Shown here one piece after another: positions 33,309-44,837 of a DNA stretch of 64,000 nucleotides. A program made the translations under genes and the position numbers. The notes below the pieces were generated by a model that did not search any database, was not told the origin of the DNA, and worked only from the letters and a program-made list of their open reading frames with translations. The stretch lies in assembly GCA_030549205.1 (NCBI GenBank), contig JAUKTV010000004.1, forward strand, positions 2,232,001 to 2,296,000, given 5' to 3'. How positions within the stretch are numbered: the first letter of the stretch is position 1; each line of letters begins with the position of its first letter. The stretch comes from Apiosordaria backusii (lineage: Eukaryota; Ascomycota; Sordariomycetes; Sordariales; Lasiosphaeriaceae).

Positions 33309-36300
33309 TCATTCCCTATGTCCACTCGGACTTCTATGATCTCTCCTCCCACCAACAGCAGACCTGCTCGACCGCTGCTGCTGCTCAATTAACTGTGTTG
33401 CTGTCGCCTCGTCGTACCCAATCACATTCGTCAAGTAATAGAACCTATCCCTGATGTTAGTCTCATGGCAGAAACTCAAGAGTAATCGGAAAGAAAAGAA
33501 AAACTCACTTCTCCCCCCTCCCCTCTCTCCCCCTCAAATCCTCCCACTCCTGATGACACTCCATCCAAACCTGCGCCCTCTCCTTCCCCCTCACCCTCTT
33601 AACCTCAAACCTAAACCGCCCGCTCACCGGCCTATGATCCGAAACCCTCACCTCATGCCGCCTATAATCCAGCTGCTCTATCCTCCCCCTCCCCGCCCCG
33701 CACCTATACAACAACCTATCACACCACGCCGGACTCCTCCTCTTCTCGCTCGTGTCATAATTATCCGTCCCAACATCATACTTGTACGTCGGCGCAAACG
33801 TAATCGGCAGCTCCTCAAACGCCCTCAACCTAAACCCCGGGTTCCTCCTCCTCGCCACCAGCAGCTGATCCCGCTCCAGCAGCTTCCCCAAATTCCCCGC
33901 CTTGACCGCCGTGACAACCGTGTCTCGGCTCATGGTGTCAATCCGGTAATTCAGATCCCCGTTCAGCAAGCACAGCTCGTGATCCAAAATCATCGTCCCG
34001 TCCCCTCCGCCAACAAAGCTGTCAAACCGCACCGAGGCATCCCTCTCGCTCGGCAAGAGGGAAGCCTCCAAGATAGCAGCAATGTCGTTGTGCCTCTGAG
34101 TCGCCCCGGACTGTCCAGCCGCCAAGTGGCAGTTGATAAAGCAAAGCGACGTGTCGTCCACCATGAACCTCACCACTATCGCTCCCTTGTTGCCATGCAA
34201 CCCGCCCATACCCCGCTTGACTTCCGCACTGTTGAGGTTGCTAATCCTGCCGAGGAGATCAGCCTTGACAAAGATAGCCGTGAACAGCCCCACCAGCGGC
34301 GCCGAGTGTAGAACGTGATACAATTCCCCGTTCATATGCTGATCCAAACTCCGCTTGAGGTGCTCCAGCCAATTCCGGTACTGATGGCTCATCCTTTCCT
34401 GATCCGTCCCTTCCTTCTTCTTCGGCTTCAAAAACCTCTTCGCCGTCAGCGTCTTGTCCTCCAAATCCACCAGCTCCTGAAACCCAAACACAATAATATC
34501 AGGCGAGTCGCTACTCCTCAACAGGTTTTCAATAAAAACCCTGTCGTCACTGGAGTAATTCAAACTATTCGGCGTCGACGCCCCCGCGTTCCACGTCAAA
34601 ATCAGCGCCTTGATCTTTTCGAACTGGCAATACCGCGCATCATTCTCCTTCATCTTCCCCTGCAGCCAATCATCCTGAAGCAAGCCATCCCAAACGCGCA
34701 GCATGTTATCCGCGCCGAGGGAGACCACCTGGTGACGATCCAGCTTGTAAAAGCTCGACTGATCCGAAATCAGCTTCACAACCGGGTTCTCATGAGCCTG
34801 CCAGTCCTTCTTCACCGACCACGGCGTCTGCCCCATGTCATAAACCGAGATCTTGCCCGTGTTGTACCCTGCCCATAGATGCCGCCCCGCACCGGCCAGA
34901 GAGTTGATTTTGTACTGGCTGATATTCATCACGCCGAGGCAAGAGTAAGTTTTCCGGGAGTAAATGCTCACTTTCCCGTCATTGTGGCCGAAAAACACCT
35001 TGTCTGGATCTGAAGCCAGTAACGTGCCCGATGTCACTTCACCAGCGCCGTCTTGGACAAGCGGTCGGATGAGAACCTGGAATTGTGTCCTCCCGTCAAG
35101 AGTCGGCAGGAAAACCCTGATTTCTTTGCCCGTAGCATGCCAAAGTTCATCCCCCACCACCATGGAGAAAACATGCCCCTTTGGCACCCGGAAAGTCTGT
35201 GTGGGAGGGGAAGCCAAACTAGGCAGATTGCTGCCGTCGGCCGGCCCCCAGACGTGAAGCGTCCCGCTCTCGTCCAGCGTCCAGAGCTCGTTGAAATGCC
35301 TGTAGATTTTGATAATCTCGTACCGGCCGTGCACGTTCGGTCTGTTGTTGACAATACTCTGCGACAAAACATCGGCCTCCAGCAGCTCGCCATTGTTGGT
35401 TCCGATCCATATCCTTGCGCCCTCCTCGTCGACGCTCTCTCCCGGTTTGAAAGCCACAGATGCCCCCTTCATGCCCTCGCTCATGGCCAGGCTCATGACG
35501 AGCTCGCCGTCCATGACGTTCCACGCCCGGGTGTAACTGCCCGTCGTGCAGACAAACGCGCCGCAGACGTCAAACATGCGGCTGTCGTATTTTGTGGCGA
35601 TTTCATGGACCCCCTTATTCAGGTACGGCTTGCTTCGGTTGGTTCTGGATGTGTCTGGGTAGCCCAGATCTGCCTTGTGCGAGGCCTGTATCTGACTCTC
35701 GGCTGGCCTGGCCTCGACAGGCGTCGGGGGAGGCGGCGGCGCATGGTAGTCATTAGAGACCCTACCGGGCATCCGATCCGCCACAGTCATGGACCTACCA
35801 TTGAGCCGTGGAATAGGAGGGGGCGCCTGTGTGACTGGTGTCGAAGATATTCGTTTTTGCTGGGTTGTTGTCGCCATGCTCGTGTTTACTCCTGGCCGGG
35901 GCGGCCGTGGAGGTGGTGCCGAGACGGAATTCGCAGCGCGAACCGATTCGATAATGCTTTGTGGTCGTGCAGGTAGCGCAGGCCGGTCGCCAGTGATTTG
36001 TGGTGTGAGGGGTTCATCTTTGCCTCGTCTTTTCGTAGCTAGTGAGTGATGGAGGGGAGGCGGGTCGAACCCAACGTGGAAAGTATTTGACCTCTTCACG
36101 CCGACAGGAGGGTTGTGTGGCTGTTGTTGTTGTTGGTGACTAAGTTGCTGTTGATGATGCGGTTGTTGCGGCCGTGGCCTCGTAGGCAACACGGGGGGAG
36201 TAGCTCCTTCATCCGGCGATCCTCCACTGCTCGGGGGCTGTTGAACGGTGATACCTTAGGACTTGGCCGTTTCTGAATATCGATAGGCTGACTCGGCGGA

Positions 36301-37090
36301 GCGGGTTTGCTGGGTTGCTCAAACAGGGTGAAGCGTGAACTGGGTTTCTCTGCCCGGTTGATGGGCGGTGGTACCGGTTTATGACCCAGTTCTCGCTCCC
36401 GTCTCAACTCTACCGATCGTCTAGGCGGAGGAGGTGACGGGGGCCGAGCAGGCGCCATCCGAGGAGACTTCCGAGGTTCCGATGACGGCGTCTGAGAGCG
36501 GCTCGGCAGATTGAACTGGTTTCCCGCCGTCGCTGGAGATGAGGACTTCACCAGAGAGTCTGCGCTGACAAATGCCGGCCGATCCCCCGTAGGAATACCT
36601 CCTACGCCTCTTTTTGGTGGTGAATGCGGCGGCTCGACGGTCAACGCCGGAGCGTTCGTGGGTTTCGGCCTTGGACTAACAGGAGGATGAGCAGTTCGTA
36701 TTGGCGAGCTCGAGGCACTGGCGTTTGCGGATGCAGGGTGAAGGCTCGCGAGCGTCAACTTGTCTTTGGGTCGCATTGCCGGTATTGGCGGGGGTTCGCG
36801 GGGCGTTGATGTTGAGGGACTCGGATCCCGCTCACGGAGTCGACCTGGCTTCGGGGCCGGCGCCGGCGCCGGGGTAGGAGACGCATTTCGGGTTGGTGTA
36901 CCAGGTTGAGAGTCGCCGGGCTTGGTCAAGCCTTCAAACTTTGCCAACAGCGACGAGACAGGTCTCTGCGAAAGACAGGAATAGTCAGCCTCGATCCCTT
37001 GGAGAATGCCCCAACACTAACGCCACACCGCCGTCACCTTTCACTCACAATCGACGAGCCGTCAGTCCCGTGGTCAGCTGGGGGATCCAT
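33309..37090 (-). CDS. inositol polyphosphate 5-phosphatase with WD40-like propeller, broken by an apparent 1-nt deletion
   Basis: Three exons (37090-37049, 36965-33509, 33450-33309) total 3641 nt; one added base gives 1213 aa. The needed base falls in the G run at 36233-36237 (C on the coding strand): upstream frame reads KVSPFNSP, downstream frame continues PSSGGSPDEGATPPV. The N-terminal ~400 residues are Pro/Ser-rich and disordered with SH3-ligand-like PPPPP stretches and a poly-Gln/His patch. A WD40-like propeller and the IPPc catalytic domain follow. Catalytic motifs present: LTWNAG, FGFQELVDL, GNKGAIVVRF, INCHLAAGQ, NGDLNYRI, SPAWCDRLL and SDHRPV. Such enzymes remove the 5-phosphate from PI(4,5)P2 or PI(3,4,5)P3 and act in membrane traffic and actin control. 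The propeller plus IPPc arrangement resembles plant 5PTase12-14. Confidence 0.92.
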
Positions 37091-38411
37091 GGTGATCTAG
37101 GTCCGTTGCGAACTATGGTTCCTGAATCGCTTTGCCCATAACACCCTTGGAAGCTCTTCGATCGAGAGCGTATTGTTGCGTATTCGTAACAGGTTGAAGA
37201 GCAGCGTTGGTGAGTTCAAAGCGAGTGTGCGAGAGTAGCAGGACGGGTGAAAGAGCGAGGCGGCAGGTAGCAGAGCGGTCGCGTGTTTGTCGTCAATGCC
37301 AATATCCGAAATTCCAAGGGAGACGGTTGATGGTTGTGTTCTATGCGAACCAGTGCGGCGGGTGGAGGGGGCTCTTTTGCCCGGGGCAGTGTTGGTGCTG
37401 GGCAGTGGGGACGTGAGTGCCCCGTGGCTGACCCAGGACAGAAGGGGCAGAATGACGATGTTCCGCAAGGTACTTCAAAGAGAGGTCCGAGGCGCACACT
37501 TGATCCGAAGTTCCTAACAGGAACAACTCATACTACTTCATACGTCTGGCCCCACTTGGACCTTAAAGAACCCCTTTTGGCCGCCGCAAGCAGCCACTTT
37601 GCAAAGCGAAACACGTATGGAAGTCCAGATGGAAGACTTCGGGCAGTTCTGTTGGCAGGCTAATTTTGGGTCTGGACTGGCCGTGTAATGTCGTGCCTGT
37701 CCATTCGATGCACAAAGCTTGCTTCCAGAAACTCTTGGCCGTAATGCGCTCAGCACCAACCGTCTACCTGCATCGAACAAGATCAAAGTGTTTCCCCTGA
37801 AATTTATTCACAAAAATGGTCGATTGAACAATGAGCCATTGCCGAGAGGCGACCCAATGAGCATTCTTGAAACCACTGACACGATCGAATATCGGTAGAC
37901 TGGGCCTCCATATCAAGACACCACCACCCGCCAACATGACAGGGCGAAAGTAAAAAGGAACGACCACACCACACAGGTAATGAGATAGATAGGACCTCAC
38001 TTTTATTCCAAAGGTCCATGTTGGGTGCTGTCCAGAGATGGTGAGCCACCTCTACAAGAACAACTCCCTTGTTTCAAGACGACGATTGAGGGTGCGGTGC
38101 GCCACAGCCCACTATAAATGGCGGGGTGGCCCAAGCTTGCTGCACGCTGGAAAAGCCGTTGAGCCATGTCGGGGAGCTGGATCTTGATGGCCGAGGCCTG
38201 TGTGCACCAACCACTCAGATCAGTCGACGGGAGCTAGGCCCTTATCCTGCACATCACCCCATTATGAAGTATTGACGACAAAGTATTTTAGACGAAGATA
38301 GCTCGGAACCTGCATCCATTGCCGTGGAATTTTTCCCTCTCTCAGCGGTTCTCACAGCACGTTGATTTCTACCATCACCCAACCCACGCCTTTTTCAGGA
38401 CAGGAAGCAAA
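37091..38411. promoter_or_regulatory. divergent intergenic region (5-phosphatase / DUF4748)
   Basis: 1.3 kb between two divergent start codons. No frame carries recognisable motifs, so I read it as promoters and 5' UTRs. Confidence 0.5.
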
Positions 38412-38984
38412 ATGAACACCGTACGCATTTCTCAATGAAGATACTATGACGTAGCAACCTTGACTAACAAGCTGCGCTATCTAGGTCAAATCTTTTTGGT
38501 ACGCGGGCCCCGCGATACAAATCTCATGCCAAACTTGCTGATTAACACGGCGCTATAGGGCGGGCTGGGGCTCCTTGTGTATCGGTATGCCAGTTTGACC
38601 CTCCAAGGGGTAGACCACACTTGCTCATCTTTCACAGCCGGCGGCGCCGCATACTACTTCGCAAAGCAAAGCATCGATGCTGATAGACGTGCCCGGCTCG
38701 AGGAGCAGCGGAAGAGAAAGAGCATGGTTGAATCGCTCGAGTACTCGCAGAATGTCCCGACCCAGCCACTCTCTTCTTCAGCAATGGGCGGTTCTGCCAC
38801 GGCTGCTGCGACCAATGGAACACCTGCTAGGACAGATACAGCCGGCTCACCAAGCCTAGAGACAGGCAATGATCCGGCGCCGACAAGGCATGCGCCTGCT
38901 ACCGAGTCCGAGAGAGTGTTCGAGAAGAGCAAGTACGAAGCCAGCGTGCCGTTCCGAAGCCCCAAGGGTGATCGCTTTTCGTAA
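38412..38984 (+). CDS. small DUF4748-type fungal protein
   Basis: Four exons, three of them very short: 38412-38420 (9 nt), 38485-38498 (14 nt), 38559-38584 (26 nt) and 38638-38984, giving 131 aa. The N-terminus reads MNTVKSFWAGWG, followed by SLCIAGGAAYYFAKQSIDADRR, where a short hydrophobic Gly/Ala segment (about residues 9-25) could be membrane-embedded. The helix after it is basic (RRARLEEQRKRK). The rest is Ser/Thr/Ala-rich and disordered with a C-terminal FEKSKYEASVPFRSPKGDRFS. This matches my memory of the fungal DUF4748 family, whose function is unknown. Splice sites around the microexons were chosen because only that chain preserves frame. Confidence 0.78.
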
Positions 38985-39705
38985 GGGGTTAGGTAGTGGG
39001 CTGGCAAGAATCATGTGGAGGACGGCAGGCGGATGGCGCTTTTGACATGAGTCGCGGGATTTCAGGAGCCGAGAGATTCGGCAAACTTCGAGGGATAACC
39101 AGAATCCACCTGGATATTGTATAAAACAGCAGCAACATGCACGGCTCCTTTCATTGCCTTATATTTGGCTCCCAACTTACGGGTTGCTGCCATGTCATGC
39201 GTCGTGCAAGAAGCAATGCCTAATTTGGCAGCTTCATCACCGAATGCCTCCAGCATTATACCCGGAGTGTGTTCGTCAAAAATACGGCGTCCATCCTCAG
39301 CTGGCATGTGCTTAACCATAGGAAGAGAAAGTCTCCCCAGCTGTTACTGTATGTGATGGCCATGAGTGAGTTGCCAGCTTTCTCAAACAACCCAGTCCAA
39401 TGGCTATACGGCAACACGAGCTTCTTGATAAATCAGATGGGATGAAGTGAATACAATGAATTGCGATACAGAATCGTAGCTGATACCTTTTTGGCCCTGG
39501 GTTAGGTCCCCTACCGTGTGTGTACTGTGCAAAATAACCTTGCATCGATTGTGGAGCCATAGCCTGGAGCAAGGGTGTTGCAAGCCGGCTTGGCGCGACT
39601 TGATTTAACCTCCTCCAAATAATTATTCGCGAGTCCACAGAAACCACAAGGGTACTCATTATCAACAGAGACCGAACAAGCGTGTTATCGCCCTCGGCCG
39701 TCACG
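38985..39705. other. intergenic with one doubtful minus-strand ORF
   Basis: Between two plus-strand genes. The only frame of note is an 85-codon minus-strand ORF at 39062-39319 with an ATG, balanced amino-acid composition and an N-terminal MVKHMPAEDGRR. It has no motif I recognise, so I do not call it a gene. Confidence 0.35.
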
Positions 39706-41744
39706 ATGGCGTCAGCTTCAGAAGAACTGACTATCACAAAGACGTTTCTCACTATAGCTCTCTTCCGCCCTGATCCAGTATCTTGCCCGCGCAATGACCT
39801 CGAGTCGATGCTTGCGCTGCTCAACTCGACCATCGCCGAGTGCTCGCCACCCAATGTCCAGGTTTGATAATACGCTTTGTCCATAACTTGTTTGCCGTTG
39901 AGAGACCTGATGGCTAAGCCGCACCACGTCAGAGATGCAAGCAGTGGGCTCTGAACAATCTGCTTCCTTCGACAGCCCGGATCTCCAACTTTTGCAAATA
40001 CCTGGTTGCCCTTTCCAAATCGATTGGCCAAGACAAAGATGTCACCGCACAAGCAGCAAAGAATCGTGTGCCCTCGGCAAGGCGCCGCCGGCTACATATA
40101 CTTTATATCCTCAACGACTTGCTTTACCACGTCAAGTATCGAAGCCGCGATGATGGCTTTGCCCAGAAGCTGGAGCCTGCATTGCCGGCTCTGTTCAAGA
40201 GCGCAGCCTCCTTCAACAACTGCCCCAAGCATATTCGAAAGCTACGAGACTTGATCAACTTGTGGGAAGAGAACCAGTACTTCTCCCAGAGACATATTCA
40301 AGAGCTTCGAGAGGCGGTGGAAGCGCCAGGCGAGGAGGACACAGTCAACGGTGCCGAGCAAATTGTTAATTCAGTCGGTGGAGCGCCCAAATCGGCCAAG
40401 GCAGCCCCGTTCATCATGCCAGCGATGCATGGAGACCCCTCGGTTCCGTGGTACGACTTACCTGCGGGCAATTGGCTTCCGCACCTTCAGAAGAACTCGA
40501 CCAAGCCGATAAATCCATCAGTGATCAAGCCGCTGGAGTTGACAAAAGGGCCTGCGGACCAGAATCTGGTGGAAGCGGTCAAAAGCCTCCTTCTCGATAT
40601 CGACAAGATTTACTCCAACGAGGCTGACGTTGACGAGACGCCGCGGGATATCGGTCAGATGGGTGAGGTGGTGGAGATTGATGAAATCACAGGGGATATC
40701 ATAGGCGGTGATACATATTACGGCTGGTCTCGACAATTCTGCAAGAATATGAAGGCCCGGAAGCGGAACGGTGGGCGACGTAGCGAACGAGATGATGGTA
40801 GAGGACGAGAGAAGACTCGACCATCACGTTCCTACAGCCGATCACCAAGTCGATCTCGCAGTCACAGCAGGCGTCGCCGGAATCATAGTACTTCAAGCAG
40901 AGGCTCAGACCGACCTGCTTTCAAGCGCCAGCGGCTCTCGGAGTCACCACGCAATGGTAGAAGCCGATCCGATAGTCGAGGTAGAGACAGAAGCAGAAGC
41001 CGGTCCTATACTGATCGGTCTCGATCTCGATCACGATCACGATCACGTTCCAGCCGAGGCGATCGTACACGGCGGCGTCGTAGCCGCAGTTATTCACCAT
41101 CTCGATCCAGGTCTCAATCCCGGTCAAGATCCCGGTCAAGATCAAGGTCCCGTACCCGCAGCGGAAGGAGCAGAAGCCCAACAGGAAGCTATCCAAGAAG
41201 CCCAAGCTATTCCCGATCACCGTCAAGAGACCGATCACGACACCGATCACCACCTAATCGGCAACCCTACGGCGGGCAACCACCACCACAATATCAACAA
41301 CCACAGCTGGGGTTTGCGCCCCCACCCAACTTCCCAGGTGGTCACTTCCCACCCCAAATGCCAGCGTTCCCCGGTGGTGGCCCCCCACCGCCAATGCCGC
41401 CGAATTTTCCACAGGGGGGATTTCCGATGCCCATCCCACCTCCGAACTTTCAGGGAGCTTGGCCTCCCCCTCCACCACCTGGTAGCCAGCATCAGCAGTT
41501 CTTTCCTGGTGTCCCTCCCCCGCCTCCGCCCAGTGGCCCTGGGATGGGTTTCCAAGGTGGCTGGGCTGGTCGGGGTGGTCATGTTCCTCCTCCTCATCCT
41601 CCGCCGCCTCCTGGACCGCCTACTGGGCCACAGGATCATTATCAGAATAATTGGAATCAACAAGGACGAGGGAGTGGTAATAATTATAATAGGGGAGGTG
41701 GTAGAGGAGGGCACAGAGGGGGTTTTCAACAAAAGAGGTGGTAA
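39706..41744 (+). CDS. CID-domain, RS- and Pro-rich RNA-processing protein (CHERP/SCAF-like)
   Basis: Two exons (39706-39861, 39933-41744; 71-nt intron) give 655 aa. The N-terminal ~130 residues form a CID/ENTH-like helical domain (LESMLALLNSTIAECSPPNVQ, CKQWALNNLLP, LHILYILNDLLYHVK), which in relatives binds the RNA polymerase II C-terminal domain. An acidic linker follows, then a long Arg/Ser repeat region (about residues 330-460) and a Pro/Gly-rich tail ending in RGG-type repeats. This order resembles CHERP and SR-related CTD-associated factors, which couple transcription with splicing, although no SURP or G-patch domain is visible. Fungal orthologues are often named calcium homeostasis ER protein; that name comes from the animal homologue and need not describe the function. 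Confidence 0.85.
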
Positions 41745-42411
41745 AGATTAGGGTACCCCTCGTTAAGGAAACAGCGGATGACAGGGGGAAAAGTGAATGG
41801 CGGTATATATGATATGCTTTAATGCTGGCTATCCGTGCTAAACCTGAGCACTTTAGATACGGCTAGGTGCGAGAATTGTATAGCATCTTATCTGATAAAT
41901 CATCTTGGTATAGCCATCCCATATTTATATCTTGTCAACGTGTATTAACGGGAAGGCTGTTTTCCCATAAGTGACAATGTCAGTCGTTCTATTTCTCGTA
42001 GACTGAACGGGGAAAGCCATTGTCCACTGAGCTGATATGTACAAACCGGATATAAAATCAAGTGGAGTGTGTTTATCCTCCTTGCTGGATTCTCAATATA
42101 ACGAAAGATGATAGGTATCTTGCTTTTTGTTCGACCAAATTCCAGGACCGGACCCAACCCAAGCCAGACATATATATCTATACAACCAACCCTCCCCTGT
42201 CCCCCTTTTTATCCCCTTCTAGATCCAAAACCAAACCTCGAGAATGACCGCCCATTAGAGAAGCCAAAACCCACCACCAACCAACGCCAATGCCATGGGA
42301 CATGAGAACCCATATAACAATAACACAAGCAACCATATAATATACACCCCTAGTGTTCTTACAACCCCCCCCCACAAATCATTATCCTCCTCTCTCTCTC
42401 CTTCAGACTCC
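41745..42411. other. convergent intergenic
   Basis: This holds the 3' flanks of the CID-protein and tim22 genes. It is AT-richer than its neighbours and has no supported frame. Confidence 0.5.
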
Positions 42412-43152
42412 TCAGTCCTCATCCTTAGGCATCCTCATCCAAGCATCAATCGCCGCGCTAAAAGCAGCAAACCCCGCACACCCAATCGCCGCCGCCTGCG
42501 GTCCTCCGTTCCTCGCGAGAATCCCCCCCGTCAAACACCCAGCCGCGACCCCGTTCGCGAGATCGTTCTTTGCTCTTAACCCTTCAATACCGCATTCGAT
42601 GCCGCTGAATAACGCGCCGACCTGACCGAAATTTTTGGCGGTGGACAAGGACCTGGCGCCCATGTCTTTGAACCCGTGGGCGAGCTGCTTGCGGAGCGGG
42701 AGGGAGGAGATGTCGACTGGGGGTTTGATTCCTGGGATTGCGGGGGTGGTTGCTGAGCCGGGGGTGGTGGGGGAGTGGTAGGGGGTGTCGTAGGCCATCT
42801 ACACAAGGGGGGTCAGTGACGGAGAGGGGGAGGGGGGGAAGAAGGAGAGGACGTACAGAAGCCATGAACATGCCGAATACACCTCCCAAGGCGAAACCAG
42901 CGGCGCCGGACATGACGGTTTTGGCGTAGCAGGATTCCATGAGGTTTTGGAGCTGGATAGACGGGCGAGGGTTAGTAATGGGGGGGAAGAGAAGGGGGAG
43001 GGGGAGAGGGAAAAAAGACATACCATTTTGACATTTGGATCGCCTTGGGGCATGGGCATTGGTGGTGATGCTGATGACCCTGGTGAGCCTCCAGCGGAGG
43101 GGAAACCACCTGCGCCGGGGAACCCGCCCGCACCGCCGCCTGGGAAGTTCAT
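42412..43152 (-). CDS. tim22: Tim22, mitochondrial inner membrane carrier translocase core
   Basis: Three exons (43152-43024, 42952-42857, 42798-42412) give 203 aa. Tim22 forms the twin-pore insertase that places carrier proteins and Tim23/Tim17 into the inner membrane. The protein has a Gly/Pro-rich N-terminus, then SCYAKTVMSGAAGFALGGVFGMFMASM (first membrane helix), and the Tim17/22/23 repeat region with GARSLSTAKNFGQVGALFSGIECGIEGLRAKND, followed by further Gly-zipper helices. The two cysteines (in ESCYAKT and IECGIEG) correspond to the pair that forms a disulphide in yeast Tim22. The long Pro/Thr loop between helices 1 and 2 (about residues 80-105) is typical of filamentous fungi. Confidence 0.94.
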
Positions 43153-43635
43153 GGCGGTTGTGGTTGTTTGAGTGTTTTATCGAGGGGAATCGAGGGAGGA
43201 AGGTCTTCGGTTCGTCGGTGGAATAGTCGGCGACACTGGCGGGAGAGGGTCGTCGTCAAGTCGTCAAGTCGTGGTGGGTTGGTTTGTCTGGCTGGAGCAG
43301 GGATCTCAAACGTCGTTATCGGCGCAATTGTCAAACCAAAAGTTGCTTATCGGCGAGAAATATTTCTGCTGGCGCTCACCGCTTTCCTGAATTGGAGGGC
43401 GTGGGTATGTATTGTTACGGTGTATTACGTGTAATTTACGTTCTCACTTTCATCTCATTCGCCCATTTCAACACTGCTCTTAACATGCATCTTCTCTTGA
43501 ATGACTTCTAAAGAGATTCATGATTGGTATTTGCATTCTCTAAATCTGTTGCACCCCCCAGCGTACTTGCCCGTAAAAAGTGACATACCACCTGCTGAAT
43601 AACACTCATCATCTGCTTCCATCTCGCACTTAACC
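43153..43635. other. intergenic: tim22 promoter
   Basis: About 480 bases with no gene. It should hold the tim22 promoter and the 3' UTR of the cyclase-family gene. Confidence 0.5.
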
Positions 43636-44837
43636 TCAAAAGATAGCAAGAGCATTAATCGGACTGTCCAAATCTCACATTAGCCCTTCTCGCACACACA
43701 CACACATATCAACTTCATGGTATCACAAGACAACTCACCTAGCCAAGGCTCCGGGGAGATTAATAACCTCGCTGGTCAAAAAGAAGCTCCATCGTTTCTG
43801 CCTCTTCGCCTCAGCAGCCAAAGCCTCCAGATCAAACAACTCCCCCATCGGGCACCCCCATCCCGCGAGCAACACCTCATGCATTGTGAAGTTTGCCCTC
43901 GCCGGATTAGCTTCCACACCCGGCATATCCCCCGCCACGGCAGCAAAGTTCTCCCAAATCCACTTCATCATGGGAAGACTCTGCTCCAACCCCGCAGCGC
44001 TCAGCGTACCGCTGCGCTGCAGAGCCAAGATCTCCTCACGTGTCTTGTTATTGAACGCAGCAGTCCAACCTATTCACTCCATCAGCATCATCCCATTCCT
44101 GTTTTAAAAGTCATCGTAGGGATAAACAAACCCGATCTCACAATCAAAACATCCCCAAACCTCACCCTCGTCCCCTGCCACTTCAACACAGCCCTCACAT
44201 CCTCCAGCGAAATCCCACTCGTCTCCCCCTTGAACGCATCAAACTTTTTCAACCTCTCCTCCGGATTCCTCCCCTCCAACTGCTTCAGCCTCCACCCATG
44301 AAAATCAACCAGCACCCCCCTCCCCACGATCCCCCTTTCCGACCAGACATGAATCCCATTCACCGTCGTATTCTTGTCTCCCAATACATCCTGATCCGTA
44401 ACCCCATTGTAAAAGACCCGTTCCTTTAGATAGGGGAAATGCCGCAGCGAATCCCAATGGCTCGACACTTGAGAGTTGTAATCCCACACCTCGTCGTAGT
44501 ACGGTCCCGCGGGGTAGATTTTGTGACCAAAGTTGCCACGGTTGATGAAGCTCTCGTTTCCTTGGGCGTTCATCGCCCAGTTTAGGCTGATTCTCACCCC
44601 TGTTTTGATCTCTGATTTGGAGGCGGCGGCGACGATTTTGGGGGAGAGGCGGTTGAGAGTTCCTAGCTCATCGTCTGGGCCGTAGAGACCCCAGGCAGAG
44701 AGGTAGGGGGCGGGGGGGTTGAGGGGGAGGGAGGAGAAGGGGGGGATTCCATTGGAGTTGAGTTTGTAGGTGGGCTTAGATGGGAGGGCGGAAATGAAAG
44801 GGAGGAGGCTGAGGAGAATGGGGTTGACAGTAAGCAT
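43636..44837 (-). CDS. putative cyclase / kynurenine-formamidase-like metal hydrolase
   Basis: Three exons (44837-44132, 44069-43739, 43663-43636) give 354 aa. The N-terminal 17 or so residues (MLTVNPILLSLLPFISA) look like a signal peptide. The cyclase family (PF04199-type) is a metal-dependent amidohydrolase fold that includes bacterial kynurenine formamidase and isatin hydrolase. Visible blocks are DELGTLNRLSP, SHWDSLRHFPY (the metal-binding HxxxxxH-like segment), GIVGRGVLVDFHG, GDVLIVRSGW, MHEVLLAGWGCPMGELFDLE and the terminal SPINALAIF supplied by the third exon. The substrate is unknown. A CA repeat lies inside the last intron (about 43691-43706). Confidence 0.85.

Noticed and set aside
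33505..36192. A separate 895-codon phosphatase gene starting at 36192
   Set aside because: Its apparent first codon is GTG, and adding one base joins it to the upstream Pro-rich frame and an ATG exon.
39312..40052. 246-codon minus-strand ORF
   Set aside because: It is a shadow of the CID-protein coding exons on the plus strand.
40771..41751. 326-codon alternative plus-strand frame
   Set aside because: It is the +1 frame over the Arg/Ser repeat region, where repetitive codons keep several frames open.
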